This document shows, one piece after another, positions 16,153-24,542 of a stretch of DNA of 64,000 nucleotides (position 1 is its first letter; each line of letters begins with the position of its first letter). Both the position numbers and the translations under genes were made by a program. The DNA lies in contig DATNFO010000074.1 in assembly GCA_035606355.1 (NCBI GenBank), positions 49,477-113,476 of the forward strand. Direction: 5' to 3'. The DNA comes from Sulfopaludibacter sp035606355 (lineage in GTDB: Bacteria > Acidobacteriota > Terriglobia > Bryobacterales > Bryobacteraceae). Below the pieces are notes generated by a model. The model was not told the DNA's origin. It ran no database searches and saw nothing but the letters and a program-made list of their open reading frames with translations.

Positions 16153-16962
16153 CTACTGCGCAGGTGCTTTCTTGACGAGCCGGATCTCAAACAGCTTGGG
16201 CCATTTCTTTCCGGTCACGAACAAGCGGTCGCCCTTGGCATCGTAGGCGATGCCATTGAGCACGTCCGTTTCGCCGGCTACACGATCGGTGTCGGGGAGG
16301 ATGCCGGTGAGGTCGATCCAACCCACCACATGTCCGGTCTTCGGATCGATGCGCGCGATGCGATTCGTCTCCCAGATGTTCGCGAAGATCTCGCCCTTCA
16401 CCCACTCCAATTCGTTGAGATTCATCACCGGCTTGCCGTTGTCGGTTACATGGATCACGCCGGTCTCCTTCAACGTGTCGGGGTCCCAGATGCGGATCTC
16501 CGGATCGCTCATCTCCGCTTCCACCGCGCGCGACCCATCCATGTACAACTGCTTGCCGTCCGTGGTGAATGCCCAACCCTGCCCGCCATAGTGAAACTCG
16601 CCCAGCTTCTTGAGGCTGTTGAAGTCGTAAATGAACCCGACCTCGGTTTTATAGGTGAGCTGGTACATCTTGTCCTTCCACTTCACGATGCCTTCGCCGA
16701 AATATTCGCCGGGCACATCCGTCTTCTGCACCACCTCGCCGGTCTCCAGTTTCACCTTGCGCACTGAAGAAAATTCATTCAGCCCGGTGGCCTCATACAA
16801 GTAGCCGTCCTGCCAGAAGAGCCCCTCGGTGAAAGCATTGCGGTCGTGCGGATAAACGTGGACGACTTCGTAGCCATACTCCGGAACGCCCTCCGCATGA
16901 GTCGAAGGTCCGCATCCCACGGCAATCACCGCAACCACCAGAATCAGTGCGCGCATATACAT
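16153..16962 (-). CDS. Glutaminyl-peptide cyclotransferase, secreted
   Basis: A 269-residue protein of the plant/bacterial glutamine cyclotransferase family, a five-bladed propeller that turns N-terminal glutamine into pyroglutamate. Marks are VVHVYPHDRNAFTEGLFW, YLYEATGLNEFSSVRKV, GQGWAFTTDGKQLYMDGS and LNELEWVKGEIFANIWETN, all family-like. The N-terminus MYMRALILVVAVIAVGCG looks like a lipoprotein signal with the lipobox cysteine, so it is probably tethered to a periplasmic membrane face. It lies 60 bases downstream of the deacetylase gene on the same strand. Confidence 0.9.
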   Translation of the reverse strand: MYMRALILVVAVIAVGCGPSTHAEGVPEYGYEVVHVYPHDRNAFTEGLFWQDGYLYEATGLNEFSSVRKVKLETGEVVQKTDVPGEYFGEGIVKWKDKMYQLTYKTEVGFIYDFNSLKKLGEFHYGGQGWAFTTDGKQLYMDGSRAVEAEMSDPEIRIWDPDTLKETGVIHVTDNGKPVMNLNELEWVKGEIFANIWETNRIARIDPKTGHVVGWIDLTGILPDTDRVAGETDVLNGIAYDAKGDRLFVTGKKWPKLFEIRLVKKAPAQ

Positions 16963-17022
16963 AAGGTAAACGTTTTCCTTCGCATTTAGGTTGCTGCGGG
17001 CCCTTAACAGCCAGGCGCCGAG

Positions 17023-17916
17023 TTACTCATGCTCCGCTTTCGCCCAGTCCCGGATCCATTCCGACTCCTGCGGCTCCGCGCTGCCGTTTACTTTTACGCC
17101 GCGTTCCCGCGCCCATCGATAGCCCCACATCGCGCCGGACTTCGTAACAAACTGGTCCGGCCCCTTGTAAGCCGGATCACTCATGGCAGCGTCCAACGTC
17201 ACAAACCTGTAGCCGCGATCTTCGAACATCTTCAGAATGTCGCCCGCCAACTCGCTATTCAGCCGGTCATCGTGCAATAGCATCACTTCGGGAGGCTCGT
17301 ATCCGAGCACCTGCTTGTTCAAGGCAGCGTACCAGTCGATTTCCGCCGCGGTGAATGCAAGATACTCTCTTCTGAGCCGGCTCGCGCTCGGCTCATCGTT
17401 TTTTGCCAGGATGCGTACGTACGCGGCGTTGAACAGGTAATCCTCGTTCTCGATCGTGCAGACGGCCAGCCGATACCCGCGCTTTGCAAGAAACGCAGCA
17501 ACGGCGTCCCGCTTCTCTGCGGTGTCGCCGGTGTGATTCATCGGAAAGCGGAACCATCGAACCTTACGCCCGCCCTCGCCGCGCACAATCTGGTCCTCGA
17601 TCTCTTCCACAGTCATCGTGTTTGCATCGCGATGCTCATACGAATGATTGCCCAGTTGCAGCCCCGCACGCGTCCACTGCGACAGGATTGCCGGACCGGC
17701 CGGCCCGAGATCCTCAACGCGTTTCTGGATCACGAATCCGGTTACGGGAACGCGATGCGCGCGAAACACATCCAGCAAACGCCGGTTGCCTGTCTGGGCT
17801 TCGGGCCCGTTCCCGCCAACGTAAGGCAAATCGTCAACCGTAATCGCCACTGTACGCCCCTGAGCCCAAGCCCCGGCGCAGACCAGCGTCATCGACAAGA
17901 GGCATCGAATCGTCAC
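17023..17916 (-). CDS. Polysaccharide deacetylase, secreted
   Basis: A 297-residue NodB-fold deacetylase with a cleavable signal (LLSMTLVCAGAWAQG). Marks are VAITVDDLPYVGG (catalytic Asp-Asp), LGNHSYEHRDAN (the HSxxH zinc site), KVRWFRFPMNHTGD (R-x-F-P motif) and MLLHDDRLNSELAGDILKMF (His near the end). It therefore probably removes N- or O-acetyl groups from a cell-wall or exopolysaccharide outside the cytoplasm. It is divergent from the Ser/Thr kinase gene, with only 45 bases between starts. Confidence 0.9.
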   Translation of the reverse strand: MTIRCLLSMTLVCAGAWAQGRTVAITVDDLPYVGGNGPEAQTGNRRLLDVFRAHRVPVTGFVIQKRVEDLGPAGPAILSQWTRAGLQLGNHSYEHRDANTMTVEEIEDQIVRGEGGRKVRWFRFPMNHTGDTAEKRDAVAAFLAKRGYRLAVCTIENEDYLFNAAYVRILAKNDEPSASRLRREYLAFTAAEIDWYAALNKQVLGYEPPEVMLLHDDRLNSELAGDILKMFEDRGYRFVTLDAAMSDPAYKGPDQFVTKSGAMWGYRWARERGVKVNGSAEPQESEWIRDWAKAEHE

Positions 17917-17942
17917 CTCCGTATTGTTCCACGGCCAGCCGA

Positions 17943-17948
17943 TATACT
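17943..17948 (+). promoter_or_regulatory. Candidate -10 box of the kinase gene
   Basis: TATACT lies 13 bases before the kinase ATG at 17962, giving an expected start of transcription about 7 bases before the ATG. No clear -35 is present. Confidence 0.3.
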
Positions 17949-17961
17949 GAGATTCGGACCC

Positions 17962-20526
17962 ATGTCACTCGGCCCCGATACCGAACGGTTGTTCCACGAA
18001 CTGGCCGATCTTCCTCCCGCCGCACGCGCACGCTACTTCGCCGAACACGACATTCCGCCTCACCAGCGGCAAGAAATCGAATCCCTCCTCTCACACGACT
18101 CCGAAACGCCCGACGACCTGGCCGGCGTAGTCGAACACTCCGCGGCCCAACTTCTCGATCCGCTCGCCGCCGGCAGCCGCTGCGGACCGTACCGCCTGGT
18201 GCGTCTTTTGGGGCGAGGCGGCATGGGCGCCGTCTATCTCGCCGAACGCGCCGATGGTGAACTGGAACAGCGCGTCGCCATCAAGTTCCTGCGATACGGC
18301 GCGGCGGATCCATCCTTCACCGCGCGTTTCCTGCGCGAGCGGCAGATCCTCGCCGCGCTTTCTCATCCCAACATCGCCCGACTCCTCGATGCCGGCCACA
18401 CCGATTCCGCCGAACCTTATCTCGTCATGGAGTACGTGGAAGGCGTTCCCATTGATGCTTTCGCGGCGCCGCTCGATGTGCGCGCCCGCCTCCACCTCTT
18501 TCTCTATGTCTGCGATGCCGTTGCCTACGCCCACCAGAGCCTCGTTGTCCACCGCGATATCAAGCCCTCGAATATCCTGGTCGATCTCGGCGGCTCGCCC
18601 AAACTCCTCGATTTCGGGATCGCCCGCCTCCTCGATCGCGATATCGGTCTCACTTCGGCCGATGGCGGTTTGCTCACGCCCGAATTCGCCGCTCCCGAGC
18701 AACTCTCGTCCGGCATCGTCACCACCTCGATCGATGTTTATGCGCTGGGCGTTCTCCTTTTCATCCTGCTCACGGGCCGCCACCCGTTCGCCGCGAGCCG
18801 CGATTCCGTGCCGCACCTGGTCCGCGCCATCGCTGAAACCGATCCGCCGCGCGCCTCAACCATAGGAGGCCGCGCCCTGCAGGGCGATCTCGATACCATC
18901 CTGGCCAAAGCTCTGAAGAAGGATCCGCGGGAACGCTACGCGTCGGTCGACGCGCTGTCCGTGGACATTCGCAGTCACCTCAACCACGAGCCGATTGCCG
19001 CACGACGCGATTCGGTCGCTTACCGCACCGCCAAGTTCGTCCGCCGGAACCGGCTGCCGGTTGGGCTGGCCGCGCTTGCCGTTGCCGCCCTCATCGCCGG
19101 CGCAGCGGGCACTACCATCCAGGCAAACCGCGCACGCACGCAGCGCGACTTCGCGCTCCACCAACTCGCCCGCGCCGAAGCCGTTAACGATCTCAACGGG
19201 TTCGTCCTTTCCGACGCCGCTCCCTCGGGCAAGCCCTTCACCGTCGCCGACCTGCTGCATCGCGCCGAGCGCATTGTCGAGCGGCAGTCCGTCGACCCAG
19301 GCATGCGCGCCGACCTTCTCTTCGATATCGGCAGCCAGTACACCGTGACGGACGATTACAACGAAGCCCGCCGCCTCATCGAGCAGGCGTACCGAATGGC
19401 GCAGACCCAGCCCGATCTCTCGCTGCGCGCCGGCACAGCGTGCGCGCTCGCGCAAACCGTATCGCGCCTCGGCGATCTCACTCGTGCCGAACAGCTTTTT
19501 CAGCAGGGTCTGCATACGTTGCCTGCCGAGCCGCTGTACGCGCTCGACCGCATCTTTTGCCTGCAGCGCGGCAGCGAAGTCGCCCGCAACGCCGGGGATG
19601 CGCGCCTTGCGATTGAACGCGCCGAAGCCGCCCGCGCGCTTCTTCCCCAACTGCCGATCGCTTCCGGGCTCGCCGAGCTCGATACTCTCATCACGCTCGC
19701 CGGCGGGTACAGCAGCGCCGGCCGTTTCCAGCAGGCGGATGCAACGTTCCGGCGGGCAGCGGCCCTGCTCTCCGCGTTTGGCCGCGACAACACGCAGCGC
19801 GCCGGCACCGTTTTTAACAACTGGGCGGTCGTGCTACTCAACGCGGGGCGTTATCGCGAGGCCGAACCCATTCTCCGGCACGTAATCGAGATCAGCCGGG
19901 CCGAAGGAGGCGACGCGGATGTTCCCGCCATGTCGCTTCTGAACTACGCCAAAGCACTGCGCGAGCTGGGGAGACTTAGGGAAGCGAAGGACGATGCGGA
20001 CCGGGGCTATGCCAAAGCAGTTGCGGGCGGGGATCGGACGGCAACCGCGCAGGCTCTTCTGTTTCTCGCCGCGCTTTACCGGGACCTCAACGATTTGCCG
20101 CGCTCCGAACAGGCGCTGAGTACCGTGGAACCGTCACTTCGCCGTCTCCTCCCGCCGGGCCACCTCGCCTTCGCTACGGTAGCCTCCGAACGGTCCCTCA
20201 ATGCCCAGGCGCGCCACGATCTTCCCACCGCTCTCACGCTCGCTAATGATGCCGTCGGAATCGTCGAAGCGCTCGTCAAATCGGGACGGCAGGGTAGGGA
20301 TCGTCTGCCGGTGCTGCTCACGCGCCGGTCGATGGTCGAGTCGGAGATGGGAGACAGCAAGGCAGCCGAAGCCGACGCCAGGCGAGCACTCTCATTGGTG
20401 GACCAAAATGAAGGCCCGACCGCAATCAGCGGCCGCGCCTGGTACGCTCTGGCGAAAGCCACGAACTCTCCGGAAGCGTACAAGAAAGCGAAAGACAATC
20501 TGATGGCGGCCTTAGGCCGGGACTAG
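17962..20526 (+). CDS. Serine/threonine protein kinase with transmembrane helix and TPR-like C-terminus
   Basis: An 854-residue membrane kinase. Residues 1-70 are the helical N-terminus common to acidobacterial kinases linked with ECF factors (FHELADLPPAARARYF). The kinase domain has GRGGMGAVY (84-92), Lys108, HRDIKPSN (197-204) and DFG (217-219), so it should be active. A transmembrane helix lies at about 365-386. The rest is outside and helical, with TPR-like repeats (EARRLIEQAYRMAQ, AEPILRHVIEISRAE). I choose ATG 17962; the frame open from 17533 overlaps the deacetylase. An X6-type ECF sigma gene, the usual neighbour of such kinases, is two genes away at 22528. Confidence 0.93.
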   Translation: MSLGPDTERLFHELADLPPAARARYFAEHDIPPHQRQEIESLLSHDSETPDDLAGVVEHSAAQLLDPLAAGSRCGPYRLVRLLGRGGMGAVYLAERADGELEQRVAIKFLRYGAADPSFTARFLRERQILAALSHPNIARLLDAGHTDSAEPYLVMEYVEGVPIDAFAAPLDVRARLHLFLYVCDAVAYAHQSLVVHRDIKPSNILVDLGGSPKLLDFGIARLLDRDIGLTSADGGLLTPEFAAPEQLSSGIVTTSIDVYALGVLLFILLTGRHPFAASRDSVPHLVRAIAETDPPRASTIGGRALQGDLDTILAKALKKDPRERYASVDALSVDIRSHLNHEPIAARRDSVAYRTAKFVRRNRLPVGLAALAVAALIAGAAGTTIQANRARTQRDFALHQLARAEAVNDLNGFVLSDAAPSGKPFTVADLLHRAERIVERQSVDPGMRADLLFDIGSQYTVTDDYNEARRLIEQAYRMAQTQPDLSLRAGTACALAQTVSRLGDLTRAEQLFQQGLHTLPAEPLYALDRIFCLQRGSEVARNAGDARLAIERAEAARALLPQLPIASGLAELDTLITLAGGYSSAGRFQQADATFRRAAALLSAFGRDNTQRAGTVFNNWAVVLLNAGRYREAEPILRHVIEISRAEGGDADVPAMSLLNYAKALRELGRLREAKDDADRGYAKAVAGGDRTATAQALLFLAALYRDLNDLPRSEQALSTVEPSLRRLLPPGHLAFATVASERSLNAQARHDLPTALTLANDAVGIVEALVKSGRQGRDRLPVLLTRRSMVESEMGDSKAAEADARRALSLVDQNEGPTAISGRAWYALAKATNSPEAYKKAKDNLMAALGRD

Positions 20527-20559
20527 CATGGAAGGTCGGGGTGTACGGAAGGCGTATTT

Positions 20560-20920
20560 CGAAAATCCGGCTGTCGTTCTCGTGGCGCTCCATCCGCCTT
20601 TTCGATACCTTTTACCGCTTCCTAACGGGTTTGTGAAGAAATACCAAATTGCTTATTGCCGCGTTCAAACGCACGCGTGTCCCGGGCACCTTTTACCGCT
20701 CCCTTACGGGTCACGGCTCCGTATGTAGTTGATTCTGGTAACGGAGCCGTGACCGTAAGGGAGCGGTGAAAGGTGCATCGAACGGCGAATAAAGCGCGCC
20801 GAGAACAACAGCCGGATTTCTTCACAGACCCTCACGGTCGCGGCTCCGTTAGCATAATCAAGTACATACGGAGCCGCGACCGTAAGGAAGCGGTAAAAGG
20901 TGCATCTAAAGGCGAATGAA
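20560..20920. repeat. Composite palindromic repeat, copy 1
   Basis: Intergenic between convergent genes; the 400 bases from 20527 to 20927 hold nothing else. It contains an ~87-bp inverted repeat (20688-20774; arms like ACCTTTTACCGCTCCC and AGGGAGCGGTGAAAGGT) and a second palindrome (about 20830-20887). Flanking modules are: left, CGGCTGTCGTTCTCGTGGCG; middle, GTTCAAACGCACGCGTG; right, AGCCGGATTTCTTCACAG. The same modules recur near 24361, 40164, 47208 and 55204. Confidence 0.9.
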
Positions 20921-20927
20921 GTGAACC

Positions 20928-22382
20928 CTACAGCGAACTCAAGAACGCCACTAAGTCCGACTTTTCCTGGGCAGTAAGTCCAATCGTGAATCGTGAGTTA
21001 TAGAAATCAACCACGTCCATCAGAGTTAGTGCGCTTCCGTTATGGAAGTAAGGAGCCCTCGCCGCCAGGCCGCGCAGTATCGGGCCCTTGAACTTACCCA
21101 CATCGGCGAACTTACCCGAAATCAGGGCGCGCCCCGGATCTGTGGTCTGCACACAAGCCGTATACCCTGGCGTTTGGCAGATGGTCATCACGGGCAGATA
21201 ACTCGTGTCCAGAACATTGCGGCCGCCGGGAACGTCCGCGACCCCGATATTCAGAGGCGCCCCCACCGAATGGTCGCCCGCATTCGGAGAGTCATGGCAA
21301 ATTCCGCAAGTCGAAACAATCGTCGCCGGCCCGGTAACTCCGTTCGAGAATGTCGCGCCATTCAACCCCGCCACATTCGTGATCGTAAACGTGCGGTTAT
21401 TGAAGATCGCCTGCCCGCGCGCGATCGCCTGCCGGTGCGGATTGCCGGCGTGTTCCCACGCGTCGAACGCATTGAATATCTTCGTGTTGAAGCTCAGTGG
21501 AACGGGATTCGTCGGGTCCAATCCCACGGGGTCGTTAATGCCCACAAAGAAATTCTGATTGACGAGCGGCTCAGGGCCGCCGGTTGCACCTTCCGCCGCC
21601 AGTGTGCCCGCGGCCTGCGACTCTGCCTGCGCCGTCGTCAACCCCATTTCGAAGGCCACGATGCTCTGGCGCTGCGCCGCCGTCAATCCGTTCCCCTGAG
21701 CATGCCCGTTGGTCGCGTCCAGCGCCTGTTGCCCCAGGTCGCTAATCAGCGACTGCGGGTAATTCCCGTTCAGAATTGCCCCCGGACCTGTGCTCTCGCG
21801 GCCATCCCACATAACGGTCGTAAGAAACCGTAGGTTCGTTGCGGGCAGTGGCCGCCGGTAAGCCGCAATGACACTATTATCACTGCAACCATACGGGTTA
21901 TTCACGCTCACAATGTCGTAATCGCGAACCGACGGCACGTCCAGGGAGACGCGAATCACGCCGCGCGTCCGCAGAAGGCTGTATGCCGCCCGGCGCCCCG
22001 CTAGCGTGGTCGTGTCGATGTTATGGTCGCAGTTGGAGCCGTCAACCGTCCGGAAAATGGGGTCCAACCCCTGCGATGCGTCGAATCGCGCCTGTATGTG
22101 TTCGGCGGAAACGCTCATACCATCGCTGAGTTGGTGGCAAGTCGCGCAGCTTCTGCCATTTGTTCCGAGGCTTTGGAAAAAAGGCCCGGATTGGTCGATC
22201 GGTCCGTTGCCGGCCACCGTGCGCGCAACTCCGCTCGCGTTCGGGGCCGAAAAGCCACCTCCGTTTGCCCCGTTGTTTCCCCCGTCAGCCCTCAGGCCTT
22301 TGACCCCCGCCGGCAGCATAATAATCGCTAGCACGCCGCTGCACAGGACGCTGCTGGTGATGAGTCGTTTTTTCGACGTCAT
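20928..22382 (-). CDS. Di-heme cytochrome c peroxidase-like protein, secreted
   Basis: A 484-residue periplasmic cytochrome from ATG at 22382, which has GGAGG six bases upstream; a longer frame to 22508 has no such site. A signal peptide (TSSVLCSGVLAIIMLPAGVKG) is followed by two heme-c sites, SCATCHQ and TCGICHD, in the MauG/CcpA-like arrangement. FNAFDAWEHAGNPHRQAIARG and RGLAARAPYFHNGSALTLMD are typical of the family, the latter holding a distal heme region. Peroxidase or oxidase activity is inferred from family. It is divergent from the ECF sigma factor gene. Confidence 0.88.
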   Translation of the reverse strand: MTSKKRLITSSVLCSGVLAIIMLPAGVKGLRADGGNNGANGGGFSAPNASGVARTVAGNGPIDQSGPFFQSLGTNGRSCATCHQLSDGMSVSAEHIQARFDASQGLDPIFRTVDGSNCDHNIDTTTLAGRRAAYSLLRTRGVIRVSLDVPSVRDYDIVSVNNPYGCSDNSVIAAYRRPLPATNLRFLTTVMWDGRESTGPGAILNGNYPQSLISDLGQQALDATNGHAQGNGLTAAQRQSIVAFEMGLTTAQAESQAAGTLAAEGATGGPEPLVNQNFFVGINDPVGLDPTNPVPLSFNTKIFNAFDAWEHAGNPHRQAIARGQAIFNNRTFTITNVAGLNGATFSNGVTGPATIVSTCGICHDSPNAGDHSVGAPLNIGVADVPGGRNVLDTSYLPVMTICQTPGYTACVQTTDPGRALISGKFADVGKFKGPILRGLAARAPYFHNGSALTLMDVVDFYNSRFTIGLTAQEKSDLVAFLSSL

Positions 22383-22527
22383 TTTTCCTCCGTAACCAAA
22401 CATGCGAAAACCGCGGGAAAAGCTTGCAAGGTATCTTCGGGTCGCGATCATTAAAATGTATTTTTTTTCACAAAACACCGTGCGGGGCACCTCGGTGGCG
22501 TGCTGCAATAGCTAAGGTCGCCTGTTC

Positions 22528-23073
22528 ATGCAATTGACCGACTTATTGCAGCGCGTGCACACCGGAGACCGGGACGCCCTCGATGAGGTAATCCCCTTAG
22601 TTTATGGAGAGCTGAAGCGCCTCGCTGCCGCGCATCTCCGCCGCGAACGGCCCGGCCAACCGCTGCAGGCAACAGCCTTGGTACATGAAGCATTTCTGCG
22701 GCTCGCCGGCACGGACCACCCGTCGTATGAGGGCCGTTCTCATTTCTATGGCATTGCGTCCCGCCTGATGCGACAGATCCTGGTGGATCAAGCGCGGGCC
22801 CGCCGAGCCGGAAAACGCGGAGCCGGCGCGCTCATCAACGTCGCAGAGGTGCCCGACCGCGGGTACAGCCCCGACGAAGACCTTCTCGCCATGGACGAGG
22901 CGCTCGACCGTCTCTCGCACGAATGCCCCGCCAAAGCGCAGCTCATTGAAATGCGGTTCTTCGCCGGCATGACCGTGGAAGAATGCGCTACGGCGCTCAA
23001 CCAATCGCTACACACTGTCCGCAAGGATTTACGACTCGCCCAGGCGTGGCTGCGGCGGGAAATGAACGGGTGA
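22528..23073 (+). CDS. ECF-type RNA polymerase sigma factor (X6-like subfamily)
   Basis: A 181-residue sigma factor. Region 2 is seen in ALDEVIPLVYGELKRLAAAH, then the linker QPLQATALVHEAFLRL and SHFYGIASRLMRQILVDQAR, all standard for the acidobacterial/planctomycete X6 subfamily. Region 4 carries the helix-turn-helix MTVEECATALNQSLHTVRKD. No anti-sigma gene is adjacent; this subfamily is usually next to a Ser/Thr kinase with TPRs, and such a kinase lies at 17962-20526. Its targets are unknown. It is followed by the sugar dehydrogenase after 53 bases. Confidence 0.92.
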   Translation: MQLTDLLQRVHTGDRDALDEVIPLVYGELKRLAAAHLRRERPGQPLQATALVHEAFLRLAGTDHPSYEGRSHFYGIASRLMRQILVDQARARRAGKRGAGALINVAEVPDRGYSPDEDLLAMDEALDRLSHECPAKAQLIEMRFFAGMTVEECATALNQSLHTVRKDLRLAQAWLRREMNG

Positions 23074-23126
23074 GTGGGCGCGCCGGGCGCCGCCGGTAGT
23101 GTACGATTGCAGCAGGAGAGATAACG

Positions 23127-24356
23127 ATGAGATTGGCGACAGCGGCGGGGGTTTTCCTGCTGGCAGCGGCGGCTACGGCCCAGGTCAATATAGGTGAACT
23201 GAAGCCGGAACCCAGCCTTCCGTTCGACTTGACCACCGTGACCACTTTTAACCTGCCCTGGCGAATCGCGTTCCTGCCGGATGGCCGAATGCTGATCACG
23301 GAGAAACCGGGCCCCGTCTGGCTTGTGACACAAGCCGGAGAGAAGATGAAGATCGAAAACACTCCGGCGGTCTACTTTCAGGGTCAGAACGGGATGATGG
23401 GCATCTTCCTCTCGCCGCATTACGCCACCGACCACAACATCTATCTCACCTACGTCGAGCCCGGTACTTATGGCGGAGGTTTCGCGCTCGGCCGCGGCAA
23501 GCTGAACCTCACCGCCACATCCGCGAAACTGGACAATTTCGAAGTGTTGTGGCGTCAGGTGCCCCCGGGCCGGGGCGGTCAGGCAGGCGGACCGATTGCG
23601 TTCACGGCAGACGGCAAGGATCTGTTTCTGGCGGTTGGCGATCGTCAACGCATGACCCCGGCGCAAGATCCAAACCAGCCGGAGGGTAAAATCCTGCGGC
23701 TCACGCTGGATGGGAAGCCGGCGCCCGGGAATCCCAACTTCGGAAAGACCGGCGCGTCCGAAATCCCGCTGATCGATCCGCCCCGCGACACAGAGGCAGC
23801 CAAAACCGCGAGAGTCGTCAGCACCTACACGTTTACCGGGCCCAATCTCACGCCCGCTGAAACGTGGGCCAGCGGTGTCCGCACTCCCTACGGCATGGCC
23901 TTCGGACCTAACGGCGAATTGTGGGAGGTGGAGCATGGTCCGCGCGGCGGCGACGAGCTGAACCTCATCGAAAAAGGCAAAAACTACGGCTGGCCGCTGG
24001 TTTCGTACGGCCAGAACTACAACGGCGTTCCGATTCCCAAGCCGGACACGCGGCCCGATCTGGCCAAGCCCGTGCTCTACTGGGCGCCCGTCATCGCGCC
24101 GGGCAATCTGATGTTCTACCACGGCAAGCAGACCTTCCCGCAATGGGACGGCAACGGGTTCGTCAGCGGGATGCAAACCAAGTCGCTGAGCCGGATTATT
24201 TTCGATGGCCACGGCGGAGCCAAACCGGGCGAACGGTGGGACATCGGGTTCCGCGTCCGCGACGTAGAGGAAGCTCCCGATGGTTCGCTGTGGATGGTCG
24301 AAGACGCCAACCCGGGCAAACTCGTCCACGTGACGCCGAAGACGGTCTCGAAATAG
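23127..24356 (+). CDS. PQQ-dependent sugar dehydrogenase-like protein, secreted
   Basis: A 409-residue soluble glucose dehydrogenase/YliI-like six-bladed propeller. It has a signal peptide (ATAAGVFLLAAAATAQ) and GGAGAG upstream of ATG 23127. Marks are LPWRIAFLPDGRMLITEKPG, NGMMGIFLSPHYATDHNIYL, PNQPEGKILRL, SGVRTPYGMAFGPNGELWEV and EHGPRGGDELNLI, the last two giving the usual PQQ and calcium contacts. It would oxidise a sugar in the periplasm and pass electrons on, if PQQ is available. It may be under the ECF factor upstream; that is inference. Confidence 0.9.
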   Translation: MRLATAAGVFLLAAAATAQVNIGELKPEPSLPFDLTTVTTFNLPWRIAFLPDGRMLITEKPGPVWLVTQAGEKMKIENTPAVYFQGQNGMMGIFLSPHYATDHNIYLTYVEPGTYGGGFALGRGKLNLTATSAKLDNFEVLWRQVPPGRGGQAGGPIAFTADGKDLFLAVGDRQRMTPAQDPNQPEGKILRLTLDGKPAPGNPNFGKTGASEIPLIDPPRDTEAAKTARVVSTYTFTGPNLTPAETWASGVRTPYGMAFGPNGELWEVEHGPRGGDELNLIEKGKNYGWPLVSYGQNYNGVPIPKPDTRPDLAKPVLYWAPVIAPGNLMFYHGKQTFPQWDGNGFVSGMQTKSLSRIIFDGHGGAKPGERWDIGFRVRDVEEAPDGSLWMVEDANPGKLVHVTPKTVSK

Positions 24357-24360
24357 ACGC

Positions 24361-24538
24361 AATCGAACGCACTCGCACCCCGGCACCTGTTACCGCTAAC
24401 GGAGCCGCAACCGTGAGGGAGCGGTAACAGGTGCATCGAAAGGCGAATGGATCGCGACGAGAATAGCAGCCGGAGTTTTTCACAGCCCCGTGAGGGAGCG
24501 GTAAAAGGTGTATCGAAAGGCGAATGAAGCGCCACGAG
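24361..24538. repeat. Composite palindromic repeat, copy 2
   Basis: Fills the 186 bases between the convergent sugar dehydrogenase and subtilase genes. It contains CACCTGTTACCGCT and AGCGGTAACAGGTG, a perfect pair in which both arms differ from the usual TTTTACCG/CGGTAAAA at matched positions, then ATCGAAAGGCGAATGGATCG, AGCCGGAGTTTTTCACAG and a second half-copy AGGGAGCGGTAAAAGGTG. Confidence 0.88.
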
Positions 24539-24542
24539 TAGT

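Noticed and set aside
17533..17961. N-terminal extension of the kinase reading frame
   Set aside because: It lies antisense within the deacetylase gene; the kinase N-terminus typical of the family begins at ATG 17962.
20527..20927. Possible CRISPR array or tandem repeats
   Set aside because: The units are inverted and mosaic, without regular spacing or unique spacers; they belong to the dispersed palindromic family.
22424..22457. TTGCAA and TAAAAT as a promoter of the ECF factor gene
   Set aside because: The spacer would be 22 bases, too long for a normal promoter.
22788..24386. Minus-strand open frame of 532 codons
   Set aside because: It is antisense to the ECF factor and sugar dehydrogenase, both strongly supported.
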